Shown piece by piece: positions 1-8,800 of a stretch of 10,520 nucleotides of DNA. Made by a program: the position numbers and the translations under genes. The notes under the pieces are model-generated. The model saw only the letters and a program-made list of their open reading frames with translations. It did not search any database and was not told the DNA's origin. The stretch lies in the NCBI GenBank assembly GCA_041648155.1, contig JBAZPL010000088.1, forward strand, positions 1 through 10,520, read 5' to 3'. This DNA is from SSS58A sp041648155. GTDB lineage: Bacteria; Krumholzibacteriota; Krumholzibacteriia; Krumholzibacteriales; Krumholzibacteriaceae. Position 1 is the stretch's first letter. Each line of letters starts with the position of its first letter.

Positions 1-3000
1 CGCGAACGGGCGCGCGGGCTCGCCGACTCTCTCGGCTGGCCGGCAGCGGGCGTTCTCCCCGGCGGAAAGTCGTTTGCGCTTCAGGGTATCGAGCATGGGA
101 TTCCCTTTTACTATACGACGTTCAATCGCGACGCGGCGAGGACGACGCGAACCGACAGCGTGCAGTATTACATCGGGGGAGGCAGCGATTTCACGATCGG
201 TCTCTGGGATGGCAACGCCTCGCGCACGACGCACCAGGAGCTCGCGTCGCGAGTCTTCTGGAGGGACACGAAGACCCCGGTCATCGACGAGCACGCAACG
301 CACGTCGCGGGGACGATGATCGCTTCGGGAGTAAGGCCGCAGGCGAAGGGCATGGCGCCCGAGGCGAGGATCAGCGCATACCAGTGGGACGACGACCTGG
401 CGGAGATGGCGGGCGAGGCGTCGCGCGGGCTCTTTCTCTCGAACCATTCGTACGGCTATGTCCGCGGATGGATCGATCTCGGCGATTGGTATTGGTTCGG
501 CGACACCGCCATCAGCGAGACCGAGGACTACCTCTTCGGTTTCTACTCCGGGAGTGCTCGTGCCATCGACGAGGTCCTCTATGCGGCGCCCAATTACCTG
601 CCCGTATATTCGGCAGGCAACGACCGCAACGACTTTTCTCCGGGCGCCGTCCAGCACTACTTCTGGGATGCCAGGGCGCAGGGCTGGAAGTTGAGCACGA
701 AGCTCCGCGACGACGACGGCGCCCCCCTGGGGTACGACTGCCTTTCGAACGGGCCGGCCGTCGCAAAAAACGCCCTCACGATAGGAGCCGTCGAGGACGT
801 AACCGAATATACCGGACCCGAATCTGTCGTGATGACTCCCTTCAGCAGCTGGGGCCCGACGGACGACGGGCGCATCAAGCCCGACATCTGCGGGAACGGC
901 TGGGCGGTCTATTCGAGCGTCGCGGCTTCCGACACGTCCTACGAAACGTATTACGGGACGTCGATGGCCTCCCCGAACGTATGCGGATCGCTTGCCTTGC
1001 TTCAGGACTATTACAAGGATCATCACGGCGGGGTCCCGATGAAGGCTGCGACGCTCAAGGCCCTCGCGCTCCATACGGCGAGGGAGGCGGGCGACGCGCC
1101 CGGCCCCGATTACAGCTTTGGATGGGGTCTTCTCGACGCCTACGCGGCGTACCGGCATATCGAGCTCGATCTCGACGACAGGAAAGGGCTCATCGAGGAG
1201 TACACGTTGAGCGACGGCGTTCCGGTCGAGCTCTACTACCGGAGCACCGGGACGGCGAGCGAGCTCAGGGTGACCGTCTGCTGGACCGATCCGGCCGGCA
1301 CGCCGCCCGCGTGGGCGCTCGACCCGGCCGATCTCATGCTCGTGAACGATCTCGACATCCGCGTGGACAAGGATGGTGCTCTGCACGAACCGTGGGTGCT
1401 CGATCCCCTGAATCCCGCGAGCCCCGCCGCCAAGGGAGACAATTACCGGGATAACGTCGAGCAGGTGCACATCGCGAACCCCGAAGAGGGCATCTATGTC
1501 GTGCGGATAAGCCAAAAGGGCTCCCTCGAGGGAGGCTCGCAGGCTTTCTCGATCGTCGTTTCGGGCGTCGTGCGGGCGAAGACGTGGCACGTGTACGCCG
1601 GTGGCCTGGGGGACGCTCCGACGATAGCCGCCGCCGTCGATTCGGCGAGCGACGGCGACCAGATCTTCGTATACCCGGGGGTGTATCGCGAGCACGACAT
1701 CTTCGTCAACAAGCCGCTTGTCATCAAGGGAATCAGGGGCCCCGCGATAACCATGGTCGACGCGCAAGGGCTCGGCCGCTGCTTCACCATTGTTTCGTCC
1801 GGAGCCGGTCCTTCGCGGATCGAGGATCTTACGCTCAGGGGCGGTTCGGTCGAAGGGGACAAAGATGAAGGCGACGGGGGGGCCGTTCACTGCGCCGGTC
1901 CCTACGCCGAAATCGTCGGGTGTATCATAACCCAGAATAAGGCGACTCGCGGCGGCGGTGTCTTTATCAGTGGGGACGGCGCTCTGCGGTCGTGCAAGAT
2001 TCTTGCGAATACCGCGGAGAACGGCGGCGGCATCTACGTTCTTTCCGGCAGCCCGTCGATCTACGCTTGCGTCGTCGCGCGAAACGTCGCGAGCGTATAC
2101 CACGGCGGCGGTATCGCCTGCGATGTCGCCTCCCCGACGATCTCCCGCTGCACCGTGAGCCACAACGCTGCGTCGGGGCTCGGCGGAGGATTGTATTTCG
2201 ACGAGATGAGCGGAGGCTCCATCCAAAATACGATCGTCGCCTTCACCCTCATAGGGGTGGGGGCGCACCAGGACGGTTCGCCGGGGAGTGTCGCTTTCAC
2301 CTGCTGCGACATGTTCGACAACTCGAGCGGGGATTTCAGCGGCGGTCTTGCGGGCCAGATGGAGTCCGGCGACAACTTCTCGAAGGATCCCCAGTTCTGC
2401 GACTTCGCCCGCCTCGACTACCGGATCGGCGACGGCTCGCCGTGTCTGGCGGGCGGCAATCCCTGCGGCGAGCTCATCGGCGCGCTCGGCCCGCACTGCC
2501 ATTCGAAAACCTCGTGGTACGTGCGTGCGGACGGGATGGGGGAGGCCCCGACGATCCAGGCGGCCGTCGATCGCGCCGTCGCGGGGGACACCATCGTTCT
2601 GGCCGCGGGCGTCTATGCGGGCGCGGGGAATCGCGACATCGAATTCGCCGGCAAAAACCTCGTGATACGTTCCGCGAGCGGGCCCGATTCGACGATCGTC
2701 GATTGCGGAGGCTCGGTCGGCGAGATTCACTGGGGATTCGGCTACACGGGAGGCGAGGATTCGACCTCGGCGCTCGAGGGGCTCACGATACGGCATGCGG
2801 CCCTTACCGGCATTCGCTGCCTGAGCTCGAGTCCCGTCATCCGCGGTTGCGTCGTCGACAGCTGCATCACGAGCGGCGGAGCGAGGGGCGGCGGTTTCTA
2901 TATCGAGAAATCTTCCGCAAAGATACTCGGATGCACCGTCACCAACAACCGCGTCGACACGAACGGGGGGGGCATCTACTGCAAGGAGGCTAAGGGGCGC

Positions 3001-5625
3001 ATCGCCGGCTGCGTGTTCTCGGGAAATACGGCGGCGAAATCGGGAGGCGGCATCGCGGTCCAGACATCCTCCAGTATGGATATCGTCGGCTGCTCGGTGA
3101 TCGGCAATCTCGCGAACACGGAATCGGGTGGTGGGATCTATATCATATCGGCCCGCGCGCGCATCGATTCGTGCACGATCGCGGGCAACACCGGCTCGTT
3201 CGGCGGGGGGCTTTTCAACGGGACGAACGCGTTCTGCACCCTCAAGAACTCGGGTGTGAATTCGAACGTCGCGCGAAACGGCGGCGGAGGCCTTTACAGC
3301 TCGACGAACCTGACGATGGAGAACTGCACGATCGTCGGAAACTCGGCCGCGTATTACGGCGCCGGGATCGAGAGTTTTTATGGCAACCAGAATACCATCG
3401 TTCGTTCGATCGTCGCCTTCAATCTTCTCAAGGAGGGCATCTATACGGGAAGCGGCACGCAGACGATCTCGTGCAGCGACGTGTACGGCAACGCCGGCGG
3501 CAACTACGGCGGGAGCACGACCGACCGGACAGGTTTGAATAACAACATATCGAGCGATCCCTCGTTCTGCGACGCGGGGGCATTCGACTATCATCTGTAC
3601 GACACATCGCCGTGCGCCCCGGCGGCAAGCCCGTGCGGCCTGCTGATCGGCGCGCACCGGGTCGACTGCCGGATCGCTCCGAATCTCGTGCTCACGCTCG
3701 TCGAATACAGCCGAAACGTCGCGCCCGCGCACGGCGCCGTCTTCGTCACGGCCGTCGTCCAGAATACGGGCGCCGTCGACGCCGACAGCTTCGCGATCGA
3801 CTTTTATTCGAATTGCTCTTCGGCGCCCGGCCCCGGCCAGGCGGGCGACTTCCGGCGCGTCGTTCACTCGCTCGCGGTCGGGGACACCGTCATGTTCACG
3901 GCGGGACCTGTCACGAGCGACACGATAGGCGAATGGAAGAGCTGGGTCGCCGTCGACGCGAGCGGTTGGGTCGTCGAAACGGACGAGACCGACAACGTGA
4001 ACGGGCCGGATTCGATCGGCTGGATCGCGCCGCGCGAGCCGGGCTGGCCCGTCGCTATCGCGACGAGCGGTCGCATGTCGCCGCTTCTCGTCGACGCGGA
4101 CGGTACGCCGGGCACGCTCGAGGTGTTCGCCGGTTCCGACGACGGAAATCTCTACGCATGGAAATCGGACGGAACGCCCCTCGCGGGTTGGCCCGTCGAT
4201 TGCGGCGTCGCTGTCTATCCGATGGCCGCGGGAGACATCACCGGAGATTCGGGCAAGGAGATCCTGGCCTGCAACGCCAGCGGGCTGGTTATGGCGTATT
4301 CGAGCGCCGGAGTCAAACTCTGGGAATACCCGGCAACCAGCGGATATGCAGTCATACTGGCGCTCGCCGATCTCGACGGCGACGGGAAGCTCGAGGTTCT
4401 CTGCGGTGATATTACCTGGCAGGCGTCGCTCCTTTTTCTCGAGGGTGACGGAACACCGTATGGCGGCCTCGGGTACTACGATCCCTTCAGCGCCCCGGCG
4501 GCCGCCGACGTCGATGGTGACGGAAGGGCGGAAATTGCGGTTTTTATCCGTCAATCCATGTTTCCGGTTCCGGGGAAAGCGGGCCTCGGGACCGCGATGA
4601 TGCATGCAGAGATCCTGGATGGCGTGTATCTTTTTAATGACGACGGCACGACCTGCGCCGGCTGGCCCGTCGTCGTCGATCCGACGACCCTGGCAGGGGA
4701 TCCGGTCATCGGCGACGTCGCCGGCAACCATCAGAGTCTCGAGATCGTCGCGGCGGCAAAGAACGGATTGGTGTATGCGTGGGATGCCGCAGGGAACCAA
4801 TGCTTCCCGCCGGTCCAGGTTCCCGGAACGATAGAGTCCTCTCCCGCGCTCGCGAACTTTGACAGCGATGGTTATCTCGACATCGCCGTGACGTCGAAGC
4901 GGCAGACTTTGATAGAGGGGAACATCTTCTGGGAAGGCCTCACGAGCGTCATCAGCGGGAAGGGCGCGCTCGTCGATTCGCGAAAGATCTGGCAGGGGCC
5001 CTCCGATCCCGGCGCGCTTCTCTCGCCGATCGTTATCGGGAGGCCGCCCGACGCTCTCGCGGCGACCCCCGATGGCCGGATCGACGCGGCGGATCTCGCT
5101 CTGTCGTTCTCCTGCTGCCCTTCGATCGTCTCGACTCCCGCGGCGGGGGACATCGACGGCGACGGATGGGTCGAGGTCCTTGCCGTGTCGGGCGACGACT
5201 CGCTCTACGCTTACGAGCTCTGCACGAGCCATGCTCCGTCCGACGCGCTCCCGTGGCCCATGTTCCGCCGGGGGCCGGCGCGGAGCGGGGCGTACGGCTA
5301 CGAGCCGGTTACCGGCGTCGACGACGATCACGGCGCGGCGACTCCTTCCGTCACGAGCCTTCGTTCGATCTATCCGAATCCGTTCAATCCCGTAACGAGG
5401 ATCGCATTCGACGTGAGCGCCGCATCGAGAGTTGTGCTCGCGATCTACGACGTATCGGGCCGCTCCGTGGCCGTTCTCGTTGACCGCGAAATGCTGCCCG
5501 GACGCTATGAAGCGATCTGGAACGGCCGCACGGGCACGGGCCGGAATGCCGCATCGGGGATCTATTTCTGCAGGCTCACGGCCGGGCGTGCTTTCGAAAC
5601 GAAGAAACTCGTACTTTTGAGATAA
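1..5625 (+). CDS. Secreted S8 (subtilisin-like) peptidase with two beta-helix modules, CARDB, FG-GAP propeller and C-terminal sorting domain (5' partial)
   Basis: The reading frame is open from base 1 and ends at TAA 5623-5625, giving 1874 visible residues. The true start lies upstream: the first residues already align with residue ~50 onward of the paralogue at 5816, so the signal peptide and part of the propeptide are missing. A GTG at 160 is internal. Visible residues (base 1 = residue 1): S8 domain ~42-385 with catalytic Asp70 (LWDG), His98 (HATHVAGT), Ser321 (GTSMASP) and oxyanion Asn207 (SAGND); jelly-roll/P-like domain ~395-525; beta-helix module 1 ~528-833; module 2 ~837-1223; CARDB ~1226-1336; FG-GAP/VCBS-type propeller ~1347-1766 with DxDGDG calcium loops; FlgD-like/type IX-style tail ~1785-1874. 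The HATHVAGTM and SNHSYG motifs fit a known secreted S8 subfamily related to KP-43-type proteases. The triad is intact, so an active extracellular endopeptidase is expected; the substrate cannot be told. It is longer than its paralogue because of the extra beta-helix module. Confidence 0.93.
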   Translation, partial: RERARGLADSLGWPAAGVLPGGKSFALQGIEHGIPFYYTTFNRDAARTTRTDSVQYYIGGGSDFTIGLWDGNASRTTHQELASRVFWRDTKTPVIDEHATHVAGTMIASGVRPQAKGMAPEARISAYQWDDDLAEMAGEASRGLFLSNHSYGYVRGWIDLGDWYWFGDTAISETEDYLFGFYSGSARAIDEVLYAAPNYLPVYSAGNDRNDFSPGAVQHYFWDARAQGWKLSTKLRDDDGAPLGYDCLSNGPAVAKNALTIGAVEDVTEYTGPESVVMTPFSSWGPTDDGRIKPDICGNGWAVYSSVAASDTSYETYYGTSMASPNVCGSLALLQDYYKDHHGGVPMKAATLKALALHTAREAGDAPGPDYSFGWGLLDAYAAYRHIELDLDDRKGLIEEYTLSDGVPVELYYRSTGTASELRVTVCWTDPAGTPPAWALDPADLMLVNDLDIRVDKDGALHEPWVLDPLNPASPAAKGDNYRDNVEQVHIANPEEGIYVVRISQKGSLEGGSQAFSIVVSGVVRAKTWHVYAGGLGDAPTIAAAVDSASDGDQIFVYPGVYREHDIFVNKPLVIKGIRGPAITMVDAQGLGRCFTIVSSGAGPSRIEDLTLRGGSVEGDKDEGDGGAVHCAGPYAEIVGCIITQNKATRGGGVFISGDGALRSCKILANTAENGGGIYVLSGSPSIYACVVARNVASVYHGGGIACDVASPTISRCTVSHNAASGLGGGLYFDEMSGGSIQNTIVAFTLIGVGAHQDGSPGSVAFTCCDMFDNSSGDFSGGLAGQMESGDNFSKDPQFCDFARLDYRIGDGSPCLAGGNPCGELIGALGPHCHSKTSWYVRADGMGEAPTIQAAVDRAVAGDTIVLAAGVYAGAGNRDIEFAGKNLVIRSASGPDSTIVDCGGSVGEIHWGFGYTGGEDSTSALEGLTIRHAALTGIRCLSSSPVIRGCVVDSCITSGGARGGGFYIEKSSAKILGCTVTNNRVDTNGGGIYCKEAKGRIAGCVFSGNTAAKSGGGIAVQTSSSMDIVGCSVIGNLANTESGGGIYIISARARIDSCTIAGNTGSFGGGLFNGTNAFCTLKNSGVNSNVARNGGGGLYSSTNLTMENCTIVGNSAAYYGAGIESFYGNQNTIVRSIVAFNLLKEGIYTGSGTQTISCSDVYGNAGGNYGGSTTDRTGLNNNISSDPSFCDAGAFDYHLYDTSPCAPAASPCGLLIGAHRVDCRIAPNLVLTLVEYSRNVAPAHGAVFVTAVVQNTGAVDADSFAIDFYSNCSSAPGPGQAGDFRRVVHSLAVGDTVMFTAGPVTSDTIGEWKSWVAVDASGWVVETDETDNVNGPDSIGWIAPREPGWPVAIATSGRMSPLLVDADGTPGTLEVFAGSDDGNLYAWKSDGTPLAGWPVDCGVAVYPMAAGDITGDSGKEILACNASGLVMAYSSAGVKLWEYPATSGYAVILALADLDGDGKLEVLCGDITWQASLLFLEGDGTPYGGLGYYDPFSAPAAADVDGDGRAEIAVFIRQSMFPVPGKAGLGTAMMHAEILDGVYLFNDDGTTCAGWPVVVDPTTLAGDPVIGDVAGNHQSLEIVAAAKNGLVYAWDAAGNQCFPPVQVPGTIESSPALANFDSDGYLDIAVTSKRQTLIEGNIFWEGLTSVISGKGALVDSRKIWQGPSDPGALLSPIVIGRPPDALAATPDGRIDAADLALSFSCCPSIVSTPAAGDIDGDGWVEVLAVSGDDSLYAYELCTSHAPSDALPWPMFRRGPARSGAYGYEPVTGVDDDHGAATPSVTSLRSIYPNPFNPVTRIAFDVSAASRVVLAIYDVSGRSVAVLVDREMLPGRYEAIWNGRTGTGRNAASGIYFCRLTAGRAFETKKLVLLR
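1582..2499 (+). repeat. Beta-helix module 1 of the first protease (coding repeat unit)
   Basis: This encodes a right-handed beta-helix module of about 306 residues. It opens with TWHVYAGG..TIAAAVDSASDGD, the usual cap of such modules, and closes with DPQFCDF..CGELIGALGPHC. In between are four coils of the form I..C.I..N.A...GGGI(Y/F) and one poorer coil, each with a Cys at the equivalent position. It is followed three codons later by a second homologous module (2509-3669), so the pair is an internal tandem domain repeat. The single module of the second gene starts much like this one. Confidence 0.8.
2509..3669 (+). repeat. Beta-helix module 2 of the first protease (coding repeat unit)
   Basis: This is the second, longer beta-helix module, about 387 residues. 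It begins with TSWYVRADG..TIQAAVDRAVAGD and ends with NNNISSDPSFCDAG..SPCAPAASPCGLLIGAHRVDC. It carries seven to eight coils of the C.(V/I)..N.(A)...GGG(I/L) type, more than module 1. Its opening is less like the module of the second gene than module 1's is, but its closing segment (GNAGGNY, NNNISSDP, SPCAP) is clearly closer. The extra length of the first protein over the second is about one such module. Confidence 0.8.
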
Positions 5626-5661
5626 TGGCTTCCCGCGCCGAAGGTTAATGGCATTTATCTG

Positions 5662-5692
5662 AAGGGCGGCCCTCCGGGGCCGCCCTTTTTTA
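5662..5692 (+). terminator. Rho-independent terminator of the first protease gene
   Basis: A perfect 11-bp inverted repeat (AAGGGCGGCCC at 5662-5672 and GGGCCGCCCTT at 5677-5687) encloses the four-base loop TCCG. With its C-G closing pair the loop fits the very stable UNCG tetraloop class. The second arm runs into a six-T tract (5686-5691). It lies 37 bases after the TAA of the upstream gene and just before a new promoter, so it should separate the two paralogues into different transcripts. Confidence 0.93.
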
Positions 5693-5722
5693 TTGAATTA
5701 ACTCTATAAATTGTGGTACAAT
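5693..5722 (+). promoter_or_regulatory. Sigma70-type promoter with extended -10 for the second protease
   Basis: TTGAAT (5693-5698) matches five of six bases of the -35 consensus. After an 18-base spacer, TACAAT (5717-5722) matches five of six bases of the -10 consensus. TGG directly before it (5714-5716) supplies an extended -10 TGn. The region is a marked AT-rich island in GC-rich surroundings and starts right behind the terminator of the upstream gene. Predicted initiation near 5729-5731 would give a 5' leader of about 85 bases. Prediction from consensus only; the host's sigma preference is unknown. Confidence 0.6.
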
Positions 5723-5744
5723 AATACATTGTATATGTATATTG
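5719..5744 (+). promoter_or_regulatory. AT-rich inverted repeat overlapping the -10 element and start region
   Basis: CAAT (5719-5722) and ATACAT (5724-5729) are complementary to ATGTAT (5735-5740) and ATTG (5741-5744). This makes a 10-bp stem with one unpaired A (5723) and the five-base loop TGTAT. The left arm includes the last four bases of the predicted -10 box, and the dyad spans the expected transcription start. Such a position suits a repressor operator, but AT-rich DNA yields dyads by chance, so the role is uncertain. A second, smaller dyad ATGAT/ATCAT lies at 5767-5782 in the leader. Confidence 0.35.
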
Positions 5745-5746
5745 GA

Positions 5747-5760
5747 ATTATTATTATTAT
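5747..5760 (+). repeat. Short ATT microsatellite in the leader of the second gene
   Basis: Four full ATT units plus AT run from 5747 to 5760, just downstream of the predicted promoter. It is a low-complexity tract in the untranslated leader; a change in unit number would alter leader length only. Confidence 0.7.
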
Positions 5761-5804
5761 CACGAGATGATGCTTGTATCATGAGTTCTTTCGCTGTTTT
5801 GATC

Positions 5805-5809
5805 GGAGG
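5805..5809 (+). promoter_or_regulatory. Shine-Dalgarno GGAGG deciding the start of the second protease
   Basis: GGAGG lies six bases before ATG 5816, an ideal spacing. It decides between this ATG and the in-frame TTG at 5774, which would place 14 residues before a perfect signal peptide. Confidence 0.9.
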
Positions 5810-5815
5810 TTCCCG

Positions 5816-5887
5816 ATGAAGAAGGCTTGTCTCGGTATCGGCATTTTCGTCGTCGTGATGGCTGCCGCTTCGTTCGGAGCGTTCGCC
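5816..5887 (+). other. Signal peptide coding segment
   Basis: Residues 1-24 have a positive start (MKK), a hydrophobic stretch (LGIGIFVVVMAAASFGAF) and an A-F-A cleavage motif before Gln25. This is a standard Sec type I signal. The cysteine at position 5 lies before the core, so it is not a lipobox. Confidence 0.9.
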
Positions 5888-8800
5888 CAGCAGGCGGATC
5901 TGAGACAAATGTCCAGGGATCTCGCCGTGAAGAGCGACGCCGACCGCGCGGTCGCCCACGCCCTCGCCGCGAAGAACGGTTGGCCGATCCGGGGAACCGG
6001 CCAGGACGGAAGCTTCTTCGAGCTTCAGAAGATTTTGAACGGCTTCCCGCGTTATTACGCGACGTTCAACACCAATGCGGCGATTTCGACGCGCGCCGAT
6101 TCGGTGAATATGGCGATCGGAGGCGGGAGCGGTTTCGTTCTCAGGCTCTGGGACGGCGGCAAGCCGCGAACGACGCATCGCGAGCTGACCGGCCGCGTCA
6201 CCTGGGCCGATGCGAATCCGAGCACGATAGCGGGGCACGCGACGCACGTGGCGGGAACGATGATCGCGACCGGGATCCGGGCGGGGGTCAAAGGGATGTC
6301 CTACGCGGCGACCATCCGTGCCTTCGAGTGGAACAGCGACGGAAGCGAGATGGCCGCCGAAGCCGCCGCGGGCGCGAACCTCTCGAACCATTCATACGGC
6401 TATCTCGCGGGTTGGTATTTCAACACGGGCAACAGCTACTACTACTGGTACGGCGACACGGCGGTGAGCGAGGTCGAGGACTACAATTTCGGGCTCTACG
6501 ATTCGGAGGCGCGGGGCTACGACCAGATACTGAATGCGGCGCCGAATTACCTTCCCGTGGTTTCGTCCTCCAACGACCGCGACGACACCGGGCCCACGCC
6601 GGGCACGAAGCATTACTACTGGGACGCGCGCTATGGCACGTGGCGATTCAGCTTCAAGACGCGCAACGGGGACGGCGGAACGGCGGGCTATGACTGCATC
6701 CCCTTCGGCTTCCAGATTTCGAAGAACACACTCACGGTCGGCGCGGTGCAGGACGTGCTCAATTATACAGGACCGGCAAGCGTAGTTCTCGCCGCCTTCA
6801 GCAGCACGGGCCCGTGCGACGACGGGAGAATAAAGCCGGACGTCGTCGGAAACGGCATGGAGCTCCTGTCCTCATACTCCACGAACGATTCTTCCTACGC
6901 GATCGCGAGCGGCACGTCGATGTCCTCCCCGAACGTGTGCGGCTCGCTCGGGCTTATCGCCGACTATTACCGGGATACTCACGGCGGCACCGCGATGTGG
7001 GCCTCGACGCTCAAGGCGCTCGCGATTCACGCGGCGCTCGAAGCGGGATCCAATCCCGGTCCCGATTACCTGTTCGGCTGGGGGCTTCTCAACGCCTACG
7101 CCGCGTACAAGATCGTCAACAAGGATTATCTCGACGACACCAAGGGATTCGTCGAGCAGTTCACCCTCAGCCAGGGGCAGACGATCGAAATCGGTTACCG
7201 GGTCTACGCCTCGACTCCCGAGCTCAGGGCCACGATCTGCTGGAACGATCCGGCCGGTTCGCCCCCCGCGCCTTCGTTGAACCCGCGGACGCGGATGCTC
7301 GTGAACGATCTCGACCTGCGCGCGATCAAGGGAGTCGACACGTACCTCCCGTGGCGTCTCGACGTGTACAATCCCGGAAGCGCCGCAACGAAAAACGACA
7401 ACAACGTCGATAACGTCGAACAGGTCGTGGTCGCGACACCGACGCCGGGCGTCTACACGATTCGGATCACGCACAAGGGAACCCTCAACGGCGGATCCCA
7501 GAAGGTGTCGCTCGTCGTCTCGGGCGCGGAGAAGAACCACTCGTGGCACGTGTACGCGGATGGTTCGGGCGACGCTGCCACGATCGCGGCGGCCGTGGCG
7601 GCCGCGGACGACGGCGATTCGATTTTCGCGCATCAAGGCACGTACCACGAGGCGGGCATTTCGATCTCGAAGGCGCTCGTCATCACCGGCGTCGACGGGG
7701 CCGCGCTCACGACGGTCGACGGCAACGGGCTCGGAGCAGGCTGCATCACCTTCCCGGCGGCGAGCAAGGTTATCAAGATCCGTGATATTACGATCAAGAA
7801 CGGATCCACGACCATCCTCGGCGGAGGCATCTACTGCAGCAACTCGTCGGTGACCATCGAGCGCTGCGTCATCGAGAACTGCTATTCGCCCTGGTACGGC
7901 GGAGGGATCGCCGTCACGAACGCTTCTCCGACGATCAGAAACGTCACCTTCCGTTCGAATCAGGCCGATCACGACGGAGGAGGTCTGTACTTCTCGGCGT
8001 CGAGCTCGGTCGTCGATTCGTGCATATTCCATGATAATGCCGCCGCCGGTTCCGGCGGCGCGATCGGCATGATCAACTCGACGCCGCAGTTCCGGAACTG
8101 CACCGTGCATCACAACTCGGCCGGCGCGAAGGGGGGCGGCGTATATGTGGGTGCCGGGGGAAATCCGACGCTCACGCGGTGCGTCATCTCGTCCGCCACG
8201 GCCGGCGGGGGCATCTACGGCGAAACAACCGCCGTCGGCGCGACCGTCGCGTGCTGCGACGTGTTCGGGAACGCGGGAGGCGATTATGCGGGATCGTTCT
8301 CCGATCAGACCGGCATCAACGATAATATCTCGACGGATCCCGTGTTCTGCGACCTCGGTGTCTCTCCGCCCGATCTCAAGATAAGCTCCTTCTCGCCGTG
8401 CGCTCCCGCGTTGAGCCCATGCGCGCAGCTCATCGGCGCGCTCGGCGTCGGGTGCGTGAAAGGATCCGACCTCGCGATCGCGAGCGTCGAGTTCAGCGCC
8501 GTGCAGCCGGCCTTCGGGGACAGCGTCAGGGCGACGGTGAAGATCAAGAACACGGGTGAGCTCGCCGCGACCGGTTTCTACGCCGATTATTACGTCGACG
8601 TCGACACGCTTCCGCCGCCGGAAACGACGGGGGATCAGAGGCTCTTCGTCGCCGGCCTCGCGGCGGGGGATTCCCTCGTCTGGATAACCGGCTACGAAAA
8701 GGCGCTCGTATTCAAGGCGTGGAAAAGCTGGTTCAGGGTCGACACGGGAGATTCGGTTCTCGAGACGAACGAGGCAAACAACGCGAGCGGCCCGCACGAG

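Noticed and set aside
160..162. GTG as the start of the first protease
   Set aside because: The frame is open to base 1 and the preceding residues align with the propeptide region of the paralogue (PFYYTTFN versus PRYYATFN), so the gene begins outside the window.
292..315. Ala replacing Gly after the catalytic His (HATH instead of HGTH) as a sign of an inactive enzyme
   Set aside because: Both paralogues share it, and the HATHVAGTM form with SNHSYG downstream is a known feature of a secreted S8 subfamily; the triad and oxyanion Asn are intact.
5046..5102. A dockerin-like motif (PDGRIDAADLAL)
   Set aside because: Only one short segment is present without the paired second motif, and it aligns with the seventh propeller repeat of the paralogue.
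5774..5815. An earlier in-frame TTG start for the second protease
   Set aside because: It would add 14 residues ahead of a perfect signal peptide and lacks a Shine-Dalgarno, whereas ATG 5816 has GGAGG at six bases.
5690..6391. A minus-strand frame of 233 codons crossing the intergenic region
   Set aside because: It opens through the ATT tract (poly-Asn), overlaps the promoter and signal peptide of the real gene, and its translation is Arg-rich with no domain.
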